64,000 bases of DNA, taken from NCBI GenBank assembly GCA_937996235.1, contig CALKVK010000011.1, positions 143,481 to 207,480 on the forward strand, read 5' to 3'. The position numbers and the translations under genes are program-made. Positions 46,544 to 57,522 of the stretch are shown piece after piece; the first letter of the stretch is position 1, and the number at the start of each line of letters is the position of its first letter. Origin of the DNA: an uncultured bacterium (GTDB lineage: Bacteria; Planctomycetota; JAJSAM01; JAJVHW01). The notes under the pieces were generated by a model that was not told the origin of the DNA, ran no database searches, and saw only the letters and a list, made by a program, of their open reading frames with translations.

Positions 46544-47167
46544 TCAGTCGGTGCTGAGGGCGCGCAGGGTCGGCGACGGCGAGTCCGGGCCGACGCGCAG
46601 CGCGTCGTCCGGGCCGAGACCGAGCATCTCGCGCGTGACGAAGACGACGGCCCCCGAGTCGTAGAGCACGTTCAGGCCGCCCTCGTGGTGCGGCGTCGCG
46701 CCGTCGTCGCCCTGCCGGTCGCACGCGACGATCTCGCGCCGCCCGGCCTGGTCGTCGGCGCCCGCGCGGCGCGGGTCGCGCCCCGCGTACGAGCACAGCC
46801 CCGGCGGCGTCTCGCCGGGCGCGACGGCGTCCCACGCGGCGCGCTCGTCCTCGGTGCGCGGGAAGCGCGCGCCCGGATCGCCCGGGCAGAGGAGCTTCTC
46901 CTCCTCGCCGAAGCGCACGTAGCGCCGCGCGCGGCGCCACTCGAGGAACTGCGCGGTGCCGCGCGCGCGCGCGGCGGCGGGCTCCTCGAGCGTCGCGAGC
47001 TGGTACACGCCGCCCAGATCGGCCAGGTTCTGCTGGCAGACGGTGCGGCGCGCCTTCTCGCGCCCGATCGGCACCAGCAGGAGCGCGGTGCTCGCGAGCG
47101 CCGCGACGATCGTCAGCGCCACCAGGATCTCGATCAGACTGAAACCGGAGCCACGGGTCCTCGACAT
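46544..47167 (-). CDS. type II pseudopilin-like protein
   Basis: 207 residues. The prepilin motif RTRGSGFSLIEILVAL has the cleavage glycine, phenylalanine +1 and glutamate +5, followed by a long hydrophobic helix. The C-terminal part contains HHEGGLNVLYDSGAVVFV, the usual ending of planctomycete pseudopilins (HxGGxNVLYxDGxV). Four cysteines in the globular part may pair. ATG 47167 follows GGGAGGTGGCG. Substrate for a prepilin peptidase not encoded here. Confidence 0.88.
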   Translation of the reverse strand: MSRTRGSGFSLIEILVALTIVAALASTALLLVPIGREKARRTVCQQNLADLGGVYQLATLEEPAAARARGTAQFLEWRRARRYVRFGEEEKLLCPGDPGARFPRTEDERAAWDAVAPGETPPGLCSYAGRDPRRAGADDQAGRREIVACDRQGDDGATPHHEGGLNVLYDSGAVVFVTREMLGLGPDDALRVGPDSPSPTLRALSTD

Positions 47168-47270
47168 CGCCACCTCCCGCGATCCCCCGCAGGAACGGCG
47201 ACCCCCGACCGCGCTGGATCCTACCCCCGTGCGACGCGCGCGTGCGGCGGCACCGTGTACGCGCGAGCCG

Positions 47271-48278
47271 TCAGCGCGCGACGGCGTCGCCGCGACGCTC
47301 GCTGCGCTCCGCCGGCGCGGAGGCATCGGGCTTCCGGTCGCGCGTGCGCGCCGCGACGAGGTAGGGCGGGCGGCGCTTCACCTCCTCGTACACCTTCGCG
47401 AGGTACTCCCCCACGATGCCGAGGCTGATCATGATGAAGCTGCCGACGACGAGCAGCGTGAGGATGGTCGTCACGAAGCCGGACACCGAGCGCCCGTGCG
47501 CCCACGACCAGATCGCCTCGCCGCCGACGACCGCGCCGAGGACGAGCGTGACGAGACCGAGCACGGTGACGAGTCGCAGCGGCGCGGCCGTGAACGAGAG
47601 CACGGCGGTCGTCGCGAGGCGCACGAGCGCGCGCAGCGTGAACTTGCTCGCCCCGTCGTGACGCTCTGCCACGTCGAACGGCAGCGACTCGTGGGGGAAC
47701 CCCGCCCACGCGGTGAGCCCGCGGAAGAAGCGGCCGTGCTCGGGGAGCTCGCGGACGAGCGCGTCCACCACCACGCGGTCGAGCAGCTTGAAGTCGCTCG
47801 ACTCGCGCAGGTCGGTGCCGCTCGCGCGCGAGATCGCGGCGTTGAAGAGCGCCGCGCGCACGCGCTCGAACACGCCCGCGTGTGCACGTGTGCGCTTGAC
47901 GCCGTCGACCACGAACACGCCCGCGCGCCAGCGCTCGAGCATCGCCGGGATGAGCTGCGGCGGGTGTTGCAGGTCCGCGTCGAGCGTGACGACGACGTCG
48001 CCGCGCGCCTCGCCGAGTCCCGCGAGCAGCGCCGCCTCCTTGCCGAAGCAACGGCTCAGGCGCACGCCGCCGATGCGCCGGTCGCGGACGCTGCGCTCGC
48101 ACACGCACGCGAACGTCGCGTCGCTGCTGCCGTCGTCGACGACGACGATCTCCCACGAGAGGCCCGTGCCGTCGAGGACCTCCGCGACGACGTCGAGCGT
48201 CGCGTCGAGACCCGCCTCCTCGTCGTGCGCGGGGATGACGACCGACACGAGGCGCGGGGCGTCACGCCACTGCGGCAT
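47271..48278 (-). CDS. GT2 polyprenyl-phosphate glycosyltransferase (ArnC/FlmF2-like)
   Basis: 335 residues. SVVIPAHDEEAGLDATLD, VVVDDGSSDATFACV and VVTLDADLQHPPQLIPAMLE are the GT2 nucleotide-sugar motifs. Two C-terminal helices (LRLVTVLGLVTLVLGAVVGG, FVTTILTLLVVGSFIMISLG) anchor it to the membrane as in ArnC/DPM1-like enzymes. Its start overlaps the deacetylase gene by 17 bp. It likely loads a sugar on undecaprenyl phosphate. Confidence 0.9.
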   Translation of the reverse strand: MPQWRDAPRLVSVVIPAHDEEAGLDATLDVVAEVLDGTGLSWEIVVVDDGSSDATFACVCERSVRDRRIGGVRLSRCFGKEAALLAGLGEARGDVVVTLDADLQHPPQLIPAMLERWRAGVFVVDGVKRTRAHAGVFERVRAALFNAAISRASGTDLRESSDFKLLDRVVVDALVRELPEHGRFFRGLTAWAGFPHESLPFDVAERHDGASKFTLRALVRLATTAVLSFTAAPLRLVTVLGLVTLVLGAVVGGEAIWSWAHGRSVSGFVTTILTLLVVGSFIMISLGIVGEYLAKVYEEVKRRPPYLVAARTRDRKPDASAPAERSERRGDAVAR

Positions 48279-49146
48279 GCTGCTCCACCGGCGCGGCGGC
48301 CGGACGCGCGAGGTCGCGGTACCCGACGAACTCCACGCCCGACGCCGCGGCGGCCTCGCGCACGACGGGATCGCACAGCGTGCGCAGTTCCTGCTGCCAG
48401 TCGTGGTAGCGCAGAAGGCGCGGCTCGCGCACCTCGTCGGCATCGAAGCGGCCCGGATGGCACATCAGCTCGGGCACGCGCCCGGAGGACGCGCCGAGCC
48501 GCGCCGCGGTGTCGATGTGTGCGAGCAGCGCCGGCACGTCGAGCCGTCCGCTCGCCGCCAGTCCGAGGAACGGCCGCGCCGCGACACCGCCCACGTCGCG
48601 CGCCCCGCGGCAGACGAACGCGAGCGCGGCGTGGCGGAACGCCGCCGCGGACTCGTATGACGCGGGCTCGGCGGGGCGCGGCACGCGCACGTGGCGGATG
48701 CCGTGCTCCGCCGCGAGACGCAGCGCGACGGCGTGCAGCGCCGGGAGAGCGTGCACGTGCTCGTGCGAGTTGAGGAAGCGCGGGACGATGCCGAACGAGC
48801 GGCAGCGCCGGATCTGCGCGCGCCACTCCTCCTCGACGACCGACGTCGCGAGCGCGCCGCGGAGCACGGCGGCGATCACGCGCGCCGCCGAGGGCGCGTT
48901 CCCGCCGCGCCAGAGCGCGTGCAGGCGCAGTTCCTCGGTCAGCGGCGGTCCGCGCGTCAGGTCCAGGTGGACGCCGACGTCGACGTGCGGGATCTCCTCG
49001 AGCAGCCGCACGTGCCACTCGAGATCCGGCGCGCACGCCATCACCCCCGTCGCGCGCACGACGCCGTCCTGCGCTGCGTCCACGATCCCGCGGCTCACGC
49101 AGCGGAACGCTCCGAAGTCGTCCGCGTTGACGATCACGCGCCCCAT
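48262..49146 (-). CDS. YdjC/ChbG-family deacetylase (NaxD/HpnK-like)
   Basis: 294 residues. VIVNADDFGAFRCVSRGIVD carries the metal-binding Asp pair, DVGVHLDLTRGPPLTEE and FLNSHEHVHALPALHAVAL the histidines, and ELMCHPGRFDADE the C-terminal motif. The family removes acetyl groups from amino sugars. Coupling to a GT2 gene and divergence from an ArnT-like gene favour deacetylation of a lipid-linked amino sugar; hopanoid HpnK is the alternative, but no other hopanoid gene is present. Confidence 0.88.
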   Translation of the reverse strand: MGRVIVNADDFGAFRCVSRGIVDAAQDGVVRATGVMACAPDLEWHVRLLEEIPHVDVGVHLDLTRGPPLTEELRLHALWRGGNAPSAARVIAAVLRGALATSVVEEEWRAQIRRCRSFGIVPRFLNSHEHVHALPALHAVALRLAAEHGIRHVRVPRPAEPASYESAAAFRHAALAFVCRGARDVGGVAARPFLGLAASGRLDVPALLAHIDTAARLGASSGRVPELMCHPGRFDADEVREPRLLRYHDWQQELRTLCDPVVREAAAASGVEFVGYRDLARPAAAPVEQHAAVA

Positions 49147-49242
49147 GGGACAGGACGCGGCCGCCGATCGCGGATGTCGCGTTGTTGACGACATCGTCAT
49201 CTCGGTGGCACCGGGTCGCTGCCTACCGTAAGGGGCAGCTCC

Positions 49243-50787
49243 GTGACCGCGAAAGCCCTCTCCGAACGACGTCCGGCCGGCGTGCCGTCGCCGCGCCTCC
49301 TCGTGACCCTGCTCACGCTCGTGGTGGCCGTGCGCGTCGCGACGCTGCCGCTCTACCCGCTCGTGGACCCCTCGGAGTCGCGCTACGCCGAGATCGCGCG
49401 CGAGATGGCGGCGACCGGCGACTGGATCACGCCGCGCATCGACGGCGGGCGTCCGTTCTGGGCCAAGCCGCCGCTCGGGATCTGGGCGAGCGCCGCGTCG
49501 CTGCGCGTGTTCGGCTCGTCCGAGGCCGCGGTGCGGCTGCCCGGGCTGCTCTTCTTCGCCGGCACCGCGCTGCTCCTCCTCGCGGCCGGGCGGCGCCTCA
49601 CGGACCGCGCGACCGCGCTCGCGGGCGTCGTCGTCTACGCGTCGGCCGTGCTGCCGTTCGCGCTCGCCGGCACGGTGATGACCGACCCGGCGCTCGTGTT
49701 CGCGACGACGCTCTCCATGGCGGCGTTCGTGCTGGCACGCGACGCCGAGGCGCGCGGCGCCGCGGGCCGGGGCGCGCGCATCGCCTGGGGCCTCGCGTTC
49801 TTCGTCGGCCTCGGTCTCGGGCTCCTCGCGAAGGGGCCCGTCGCGCTGGTGCTGACGCTCGTGCCGCTCGGCGCGTGGGCGCTCCTCTGCGGCGAGGTGC
49901 GGCGCACGTGGCGCGCGCTGCCGTGGCTCGCCGGACCGCCGCTCGCGCTCGCGATCGCGCTGCCGTGGTACCTCGCCGCCGAGCGCGCGACGCCGGGCTT
50001 CCTCGAGTACTTCCTCGTCGGCGAGCACTTCCGGCGCTTCGTCGACAAGGACTGGCACGGCGACCTCTACGGCGCGCCGCGCGTGAAGCCCTACGGCACG
50101 ATCTGGGCGCTGTGGGTCGCCGCCGCGCTGCCGTGGTGCATCCCGCTCGGCGTGCGCGCCCTGCGGCGTGTGCCGCACGTCCGTACGTGGCCCGGCGCGC
50201 TGCGCGGCGCGACCGCGCGCCTGCGCGGCGAGCCCGAGCGCGCGCTGCTCGTCGCCTTCGCGCTCGCGCCGCTGCTGTTCTTCACGCCCGCGAGCGCCGT
50301 GATCATGACGTACGTCGGACCCGGCCTGCCCGCCTTCGCGCTGCTCGCGGCGCGCGCGCTCCGCGGCGGCGACGGACGCCCCGCCGCCGGGCCGCGCGCC
50401 TTCGCGGCGTGGGCGCTCGCGCTGCCGTGCGCGTTCCTCGCGCTCGTGCTGGTGCCGCCGGCGCGCGCGCAGCTGTTCGAACACTCGCACGTGCGTCTCG
50501 TCGCGCTCTGGCGCGCCCACGCGGACGACGGCTCCGTGCTCGCGTACGCGTGTTCGGTCCCCGAGTCCGCCGCGTACTACTCCGCCGGCACCGCGCGTCC
50601 GCTCGCCGACGCGCCCGCCGAGGCGTGGCAGGCACTGCTCGATACGCCGGCATGCGACTTCGTCGTCACGAAGCGCGACGACGGCGGCCCGGCGCTCCGC
50701 CTCTTCCGGCGCGCTGCGAAGAAGATCGCGACCTGCGGCGACTACGCGCTGTGGCTCGAGGACGGGACACAGCCGCGCGGGCAGTAG
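49243..50787 (+). CDS. ArnT-like GT39/GT83-type membrane glycosyltransferase
   Basis: 514 residues, about 11-12 helices. PLVDPSESRYAEIAREMAAT followed by GDWITPRIDGGRPFWAKPPL is the ArnT signature, with acidic residues in the first periplasmic loop. A soluble C-terminal region follows (CSVPESAAYYSAGTARPLAD). Transfers a sugar from a polyprenyl-phosphate donor to a lipid or protein acceptor outside the membrane. GTG 49243 has AAGGGG upstream. Its TAG stop shares two bases with repeat A3. Confidence 0.9.
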   Translation: MTAKALSERRPAGVPSPRLLVTLLTLVVAVRVATLPLYPLVDPSESRYAEIAREMAATGDWITPRIDGGRPFWAKPPLGIWASAASLRVFGSSEAAVRLPGLLFFAGTALLLLAAGRRLTDRATALAGVVVYASAVLPFALAGTVMTDPALVFATTLSMAAFVLARDAEARGAAGRGARIAWGLAFFVGLGLGLLAKGPVALVLTLVPLGAWALLCGEVRRTWRALPWLAGPPLALAIALPWYLAAERATPGFLEYFLVGEHFRRFVDKDWHGDLYGAPRVKPYGTIWALWVAAALPWCIPLGVRALRRVPHVRTWPGALRGATARLRGEPERALLVAFALAPLLFFTPASAVIMTYVGPGLPAFALLAARALRGGDGRPAAGPRAFAAWALALPCAFLALVLVPPARAQLFEHSHVRLVALWRAHADDGSVLAYACSVPESAAYYSAGTARPLADAPAEAWQALLDTPACDFVVTKRDDGGPALRLFRRAAKKIATCGDYALWLEDGTQPRGQ

Positions 50788-51114
50788 CCCGGCCTTCTCA
50801 CGAGGCTCGCGCACGTCGTGACGACCGCGCCGGCTCAATCCAGGCTCGGCCAGCATGCGGCGAGCACGGAGCACGAACCGGTCAGCGTCCTGAGCGAGGA
50901 CAGAGCGTCGCGGGCAAGGCGCCGAGGCGATCGCGACGCCGTGGCGTCGCAGAGTGAGCGAGGGTGCGGCGGAGCCGCACGAGGAGGCTCCTGCGGAGCC
51001 TCCGAGACGAGCGAACGCGAAGCGTAGGCCGAAGGCCGAAGCGGAGGGGAGGCAACGCAGCACGCGGCGCTCTGGACCGCTCAGGTGCGTGAGTCCTCGT
51101 GAGAAGGTCGGGGT
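50786..51114. repeat. palindromic repeat family A, enlarged copy A3
   Basis: 329 bp filling almost the whole 339-bp gap between the ArnT-like and PPK2 genes. The left end AGCCCGGCCTTCTCACGAGG pairs with CTCGTGAGAAGGTCGGGG at the right. It matches A2 except that ~100 bp are inserted at about 50951-51050. The insert is itself made of hairpins: GTGCGGC-GGA-GCCGCAC, GGAGGCTCC-TGC-GGAGCCTCC and GGCC-GAA-GGCC. Confidence 0.8.
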
Positions 51115-51126
51115 AGCCTCTTCCGG

Positions 51127-52641
51127 ATGAGCCATGCCGAGGACACGCCGCGTCTCGCGGCCGCCGAGCGCTTCCGCAAGGTCGGCAAGCGCGCGTTCCG
51201 CGACGCCGAGGAGGGCCTGCGCCTGCGGCTCCTCGCCGCGCAGCAGGCGCTGCGCGCGGCGCCGTTCCCGGTGCTCGTCGTCCTCGCCGGGGACGACCGG
51301 CCCGCGTGCGACGAGACGCTCAACCTGCTCCACGACTGGATGGACCCGCGGCAGCTCGAGGGCAACGCGTACGGCGCGCACTCCGAGGACGAGCGTCGCA
51401 GGCCGTGGTTCTGGCGCTACTGGCGCGACCTGCCCGCGCGCGGCCGGATCGGCGTGTACCTGGGCGCGTGGACCGTCGCCACGCTGCGCGACCGGGCGGA
51501 GCGGCACCTCGCGCAGGACGCGTACGAGAGGCGCCTCGAGCACGGGCGGCGCTTCGAGGAGCAGCTCGCAGCAGACGGCGCGCTGCTGCTCAAGTTCTGG
51601 CTGCACCTCCCCGCCGACGAGCTGCGCCGCCGCGTGCGTGCGAGCCGCCGCCCCGACTCGAAGGACTGGCAGTACACCGACGCCGCGCACGGCGCGCTGA
51701 CGACGACGGGCCGCGGCCGCCGCCTCGTCGAGGACGCGCTCGCGCGCACCCACACCGCGGCCGCGCCGTGGCACGTGGTGCCGAGCGCGCACGACCGCAC
51801 GCGCACGACCGCGGTGGTGACGACGCTGCTCGCGCGCCTCGAGGCCGCGCTCGCGGCCCCGGCGCTCGCGGCCGCAGCGCGCGCCCACCGCGCCCGCCCG
51901 GCGCCGCTCCGGGCGCCGCGCGGCGGCGGCGTTCTCGCGCACGTGGACCTCTCCGCACGCGTGGAGCCCGCGCACCACCGGCGCCGGCTCCGCGAGGCGC
52001 GCGCGCGCCTCCACGAGCTCTCGCGTCGCGCGCACGCGGCACGCGTCGGCACGGTGCTCGCGTTCGAGGGCTTCGACGCCGCGGGCAAGGGCGGCACCAT
52101 CCGCGCCGTCGTGCCCGCGTTCGACGGCTGGCGCTACCGCGTGGTGCCGATCGCCGCGCCCACCGAGGAGGAGCGCGCGCACCACTGGCTGTGGCGCTTC
52201 TGGCGCCACCTGCCGAAGAGCGGGCACGTGACGATCTACGACCGCACGTGGTACGGGCGCGTGCTCGTCGAGCGCGTGGAGGGCTACGCGGCGCCCGCCG
52301 CGTGGCGCCGCGCGTACGACGAGATCACCGACTTCGAGACGCAGCTCGCCGCCGCGGGCGTCGTGCTCTGCAAGTTCTGGCTGCACATCGACGCCGACGA
52401 GCAGCTGCGGCGCTTCCGCGCGCGCCAGGAGACGCCGCACAAGCGCTGGAAGATCACGCCCGACGACTGGCGCAACCGCGAGAGGCGCCCCGCCTACGAG
52501 TCCGCCGTCGACGAGATGGTCGCGCGCACGTCGTCGGCGGCGCCGTGGCACCTCGTCGCCGCGAACGACAAGCGCCACGCGCGGCTCGAGGTGCTGCGGA
52601 TCATCGGCGACGTGCTGGAGGAAGCGCTCGCGCGCGCCTGA
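51127..52641 (+). CDS. two-domain PPK2, polyphosphate:AMP phosphotransferase-like
   Basis: 504 residues made of two PPK2 domains. In the second, VLAFEGFDAAGKGGTIRAVV is an intact Walker A, TIYDRTWYGRVLVERVEGY the Walker B/lid region, and QETPHKRWKITPDDWRNRE the nucleotide-binding tail. The first domain has LVVLAGDDRPACDETLNLLH, without a usable Walker A, as in PAP enzymes. Converts AMP and polyphosphate to ADP. No ribosome-binding site is seen; the ATG lies 13 bp after repeat A3. Confidence 0.93.
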   Translation: MSHAEDTPRLAAAERFRKVGKRAFRDAEEGLRLRLLAAQQALRAAPFPVLVVLAGDDRPACDETLNLLHDWMDPRQLEGNAYGAHSEDERRRPWFWRYWRDLPARGRIGVYLGAWTVATLRDRAERHLAQDAYERRLEHGRRFEEQLAADGALLLKFWLHLPADELRRRVRASRRPDSKDWQYTDAAHGALTTTGRGRRLVEDALARTHTAAAPWHVVPSAHDRTRTTAVVTTLLARLEAALAAPALAAAARAHRARPAPLRAPRGGGVLAHVDLSARVEPAHHRRRLREARARLHELSRRAHAARVGTVLAFEGFDAAGKGGTIRAVVPAFDGWRYRVVPIAAPTEEERAHHWLWRFWRHLPKSGHVTIYDRTWYGRVLVERVEGYAAPAAWRRAYDEITDFETQLAAAGVVLCKFWLHIDADEQLRRFRARQETPHKRWKITPDDWRNRERRPAYESAVDEMVARTSSAAPWHLVAANDKRHARLEVLRIIGDVLEEALARA

Positions 52642-52677
52642 GTCCGGCGCGGGGCACGGCACCCCGACGTCTCGCGG

Positions 52678-54258
<1,581 letters not shown>

Positions 54259-54447
54259 CGCTCCTCCCCGGCGCGGCAGGCGAGGCTGCGATGCTCGCCG
54301 GCCCGGACACCGGTCGGGCGAGGCTACAGGCGGCGTGAATCCGCCGCCAACGCCGTGTGGCGCGCGGCCCCCGGAAGTCCGCGCGTGAGGCGGCCCGAGG
54401 CGCCGTGTAGCCTCGGCGGGAGCAGCCATGCGGGAAGCGGACTTCGG

Positions 54448-55746
<1,299 letters not shown>

Positions 55747-55761
55747 CGCGCGCCTCCGCGC

Positions 55762-56514
55762 TCAGCCCGGCGCGAAGGCGTGCAGGGCGATGCGGCGCGC
55801 GCCGCCGTCGGCGCAGAGCGCGCCGACGTAGCCGGACGCCGGCACGAGCTCCGTGAGCGTCCACGCCGCCGTGTCGGGCGGGTCGAAGCGCGTGGCGACG
55901 AGCCGCGGCGGCTCGCCCGCGGCGAGCGTGACGTCGAACGCGTCGAGCGGCAGGCGCAGACCGGTGCCGCGCGCCTTCAGGTACGCCTCCTTGCGCGTCC
56001 AGCAGCGGAAGAACGCGTGCTCGAGCGCCGCGCCCGCACACGTCGCGAGCGTCGCGTGCTCCGACGCCGAAAAGAAGCGCCGCCCCACGGCGAGGAACTC
56101 GACGCGCGGGTCGCGGCGCTCCACGTCCACGCCGAGCTCGCCCGCGCGCGTGCACGCGACGAGCGCGAGATCGCCGGAGTGCGTGACGTTGAACGTCACG
56201 TGCCGCGCGAACGCGGGACCCGCGAGACGCGGCCGCCCGTGCTCCTCGTAGCGCAGCTCCACCGCCGCGGGCGGGACGCCGGCGTAGGCGCCGAGCAGCG
56301 TGCGCAGCGCGCCGCGCGCGACGATCGACTGCTCGCGCTTGCCGGGCACGACGAGGCGCGCGGCGCGCGCGCGCTCGTCGGGCGCGAGCAGCGCCTCGTA
56401 CGCGGCGCGCGTCGCCGCGTCCACGCGCAGCGGCACGGCCCAGACGTGCACGTCGTCGCCGTCGAGCGCAGGCGGATAGCGCAGCGCCGGCCAGGCGAGC
56501 GTGAGAGCGTTCAT
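55762..56514 (-). CDS. 4'-phosphopantetheinyl transferase, Sfp type
   Basis: 250 residues. VTFNVTHSGDLALVACTRAG, ELGVDVERRDPRVEFLAVGR and FFRCWTRKEAYLKARGTGL are the Sfp/AcpT motifs with the metal-binding Asp-Glu and the catalytic Glu-Lys. It installs phosphopantetheine on carrier proteins. The ATG overlaps the oleD stop (ATGA). Carrier-protein enzymes are not known to be needed for OleABCD, so its partner is probably elsewhere, or this operon has an extra function. Confidence 0.9.
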   Translation of the reverse strand: MNALTLAWPALRYPPALDGDDVHVWAVPLRVDAATRAAYEALLAPDERARAARLVVPGKREQSIVARGALRTLLGAYAGVPPAAVELRYEEHGRPRLAGPAFARHVTFNVTHSGDLALVACTRAGELGVDVERRDPRVEFLAVGRRFFSASEHATLATCAGAALEHAFFRCWTRKEAYLKARGTGLRLPLDAFDVTLAAGEPPRLVATRFDPPDTAAWTLTELVPASGYVGALCADGGARRIALHAFAPG

Positions 56515-57512
56515 CGCGCGAGCCCCTCGGCGCGCAGCCACGCCGCAAGGCGCTCGAGGCCCTCTGCGATCGTCACGCGCGGCTCCCACCCGAGGTCGCG
56601 GCGCGCGGCGTCGAGGCGGAACCAGTGCGCGGTCGCGAGCTGCCGCGCGACGAAGCGCGTCATCGGCGGCTCGTCGCGGCGGCCGAGCACGCGGTACGCC
56701 GCCTCGAGCACCGCGCCCAGCGCGAACGCGCCGCGCGCCGAGATGCGCCGCGACACCGGCGGCAGCCCGCCGGCGGCGAGGATGCGGTCGATGATCTCGG
56801 AGACGGGCAGCGGCTCCCCGTTCGCGACGAAGTACGCGCGTCCGGCGCACGCGGCGCCCGGCGCGAGACGTGCGGCCGCGGCGAGGTGCGCGTCGACCGC
56901 GTTCTCGACGTACGTCGTGTCCACGAGACAGGGCCGCGACCCGACGCGCCGCAGGCGGCCGCTCCGCGCACGGTCGAGGAGCATCGGCACGAGGTGCGTG
57001 TCGCGCGGGCCCCACACGAGGTGCGGGCGCAGCGCGACGGTCGCGAGCCCCGGCCCGTTCGCGGCGAGCACCTCGCGCTCGGCGAGCGCCTTCGTCTCCG
57101 GGTACGGGCACAGGAAGCGCGCGGCGTACGGCGCGCTCTCGTCCACGCCGTCCTGGTCGCCGCCGTCGTGGACGACGCTCGGCGTCGACGTGTGGACGAG
57201 ACGCGGGACGCCCTCGGCGCGGCACGCGGCGAGCACGTTGCGCGTGCCCTCGACGTTCGCGCGCACGTACTCCGCGCGCGGCCCCCACACGCCCGCCTTC
57301 GCGGCGACGTGGAAGACGACGTCGCAGCCGCGCGCGGCCCCGCGCACGGCGGCGGCGTCCGCGACGTCGCCGCGCCGCGCGTCGACACCGAGCTCGCGCA
57401 GCCACGGGTAGTCGCCGCGCGCGAGCGAGCGCACCTCGGCGCCGTCGGCGACGAGCCGGCGCACGAGCGCGCCGCCCAGGAACCCCCCGCCGCCGGTGAC
57501 GAGCGCCTTCAC
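56511..57512 (-). CDS. oleD: OleD, NADPH-dependent 2-alkyl-3-ketoalkanoate reductase
   Basis: 333 residues, extended SDR fold: ALVTGGGGFLGGALVRRLVA (GxxGxxG), DVVFHVAAKAGVWGPRAEYV, LVHTSTPSVVHDGGDQDGVD and YPETKALAE (catalytic YxxxK). Reduces the keto acid from OleA to a hydroxy acid. It lies 10 bp after oleC. The ole order supports the name over generic epimerase. Confidence 0.9.
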   Translation of the reverse strand: MKALVTGGGGFLGGALVRRLVADGAEVRSLARGDYPWLRELGVDARRGDVADAAAVRGAARGCDVVFHVAAKAGVWGPRAEYVRANVEGTRNVLAACRAEGVPRLVHTSTPSVVHDGGDQDGVDESAPYAARFLCPYPETKALAEREVLAANGPGLATVALRPHLVWGPRDTHLVPMLLDRARSGRLRRVGSRPCLVDTTYVENAVDAHLAAAARLAPGAACAGRAYFVANGEPLPVSEIIDRILAAGGLPPVSRRISARGAFALGAVLEAAYRVLGRRDEPPMTRFVARQLATAHWFRLDAARRDLGWEPRVTIAEGLERLAAWLRAEGLAR

Positions 57513-57522
57513 GCCGCGTGCC

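Noticed and set aside
48262..49146. Naming the YdjC-type gene hpnK of hopanoid synthesis
   Set aside because: No other hopanoid gene is in the window and the neighbours fit a lipid-linked amino-sugar pathway better.
48262..52662. 1466-codon minus-strand frame across ArnT-like and PPK2 genes
   Set aside because: Only its last 294 codons (deacetylase) are real; the rest is antisense to two convincing + strand genes and crosses repeat A3.
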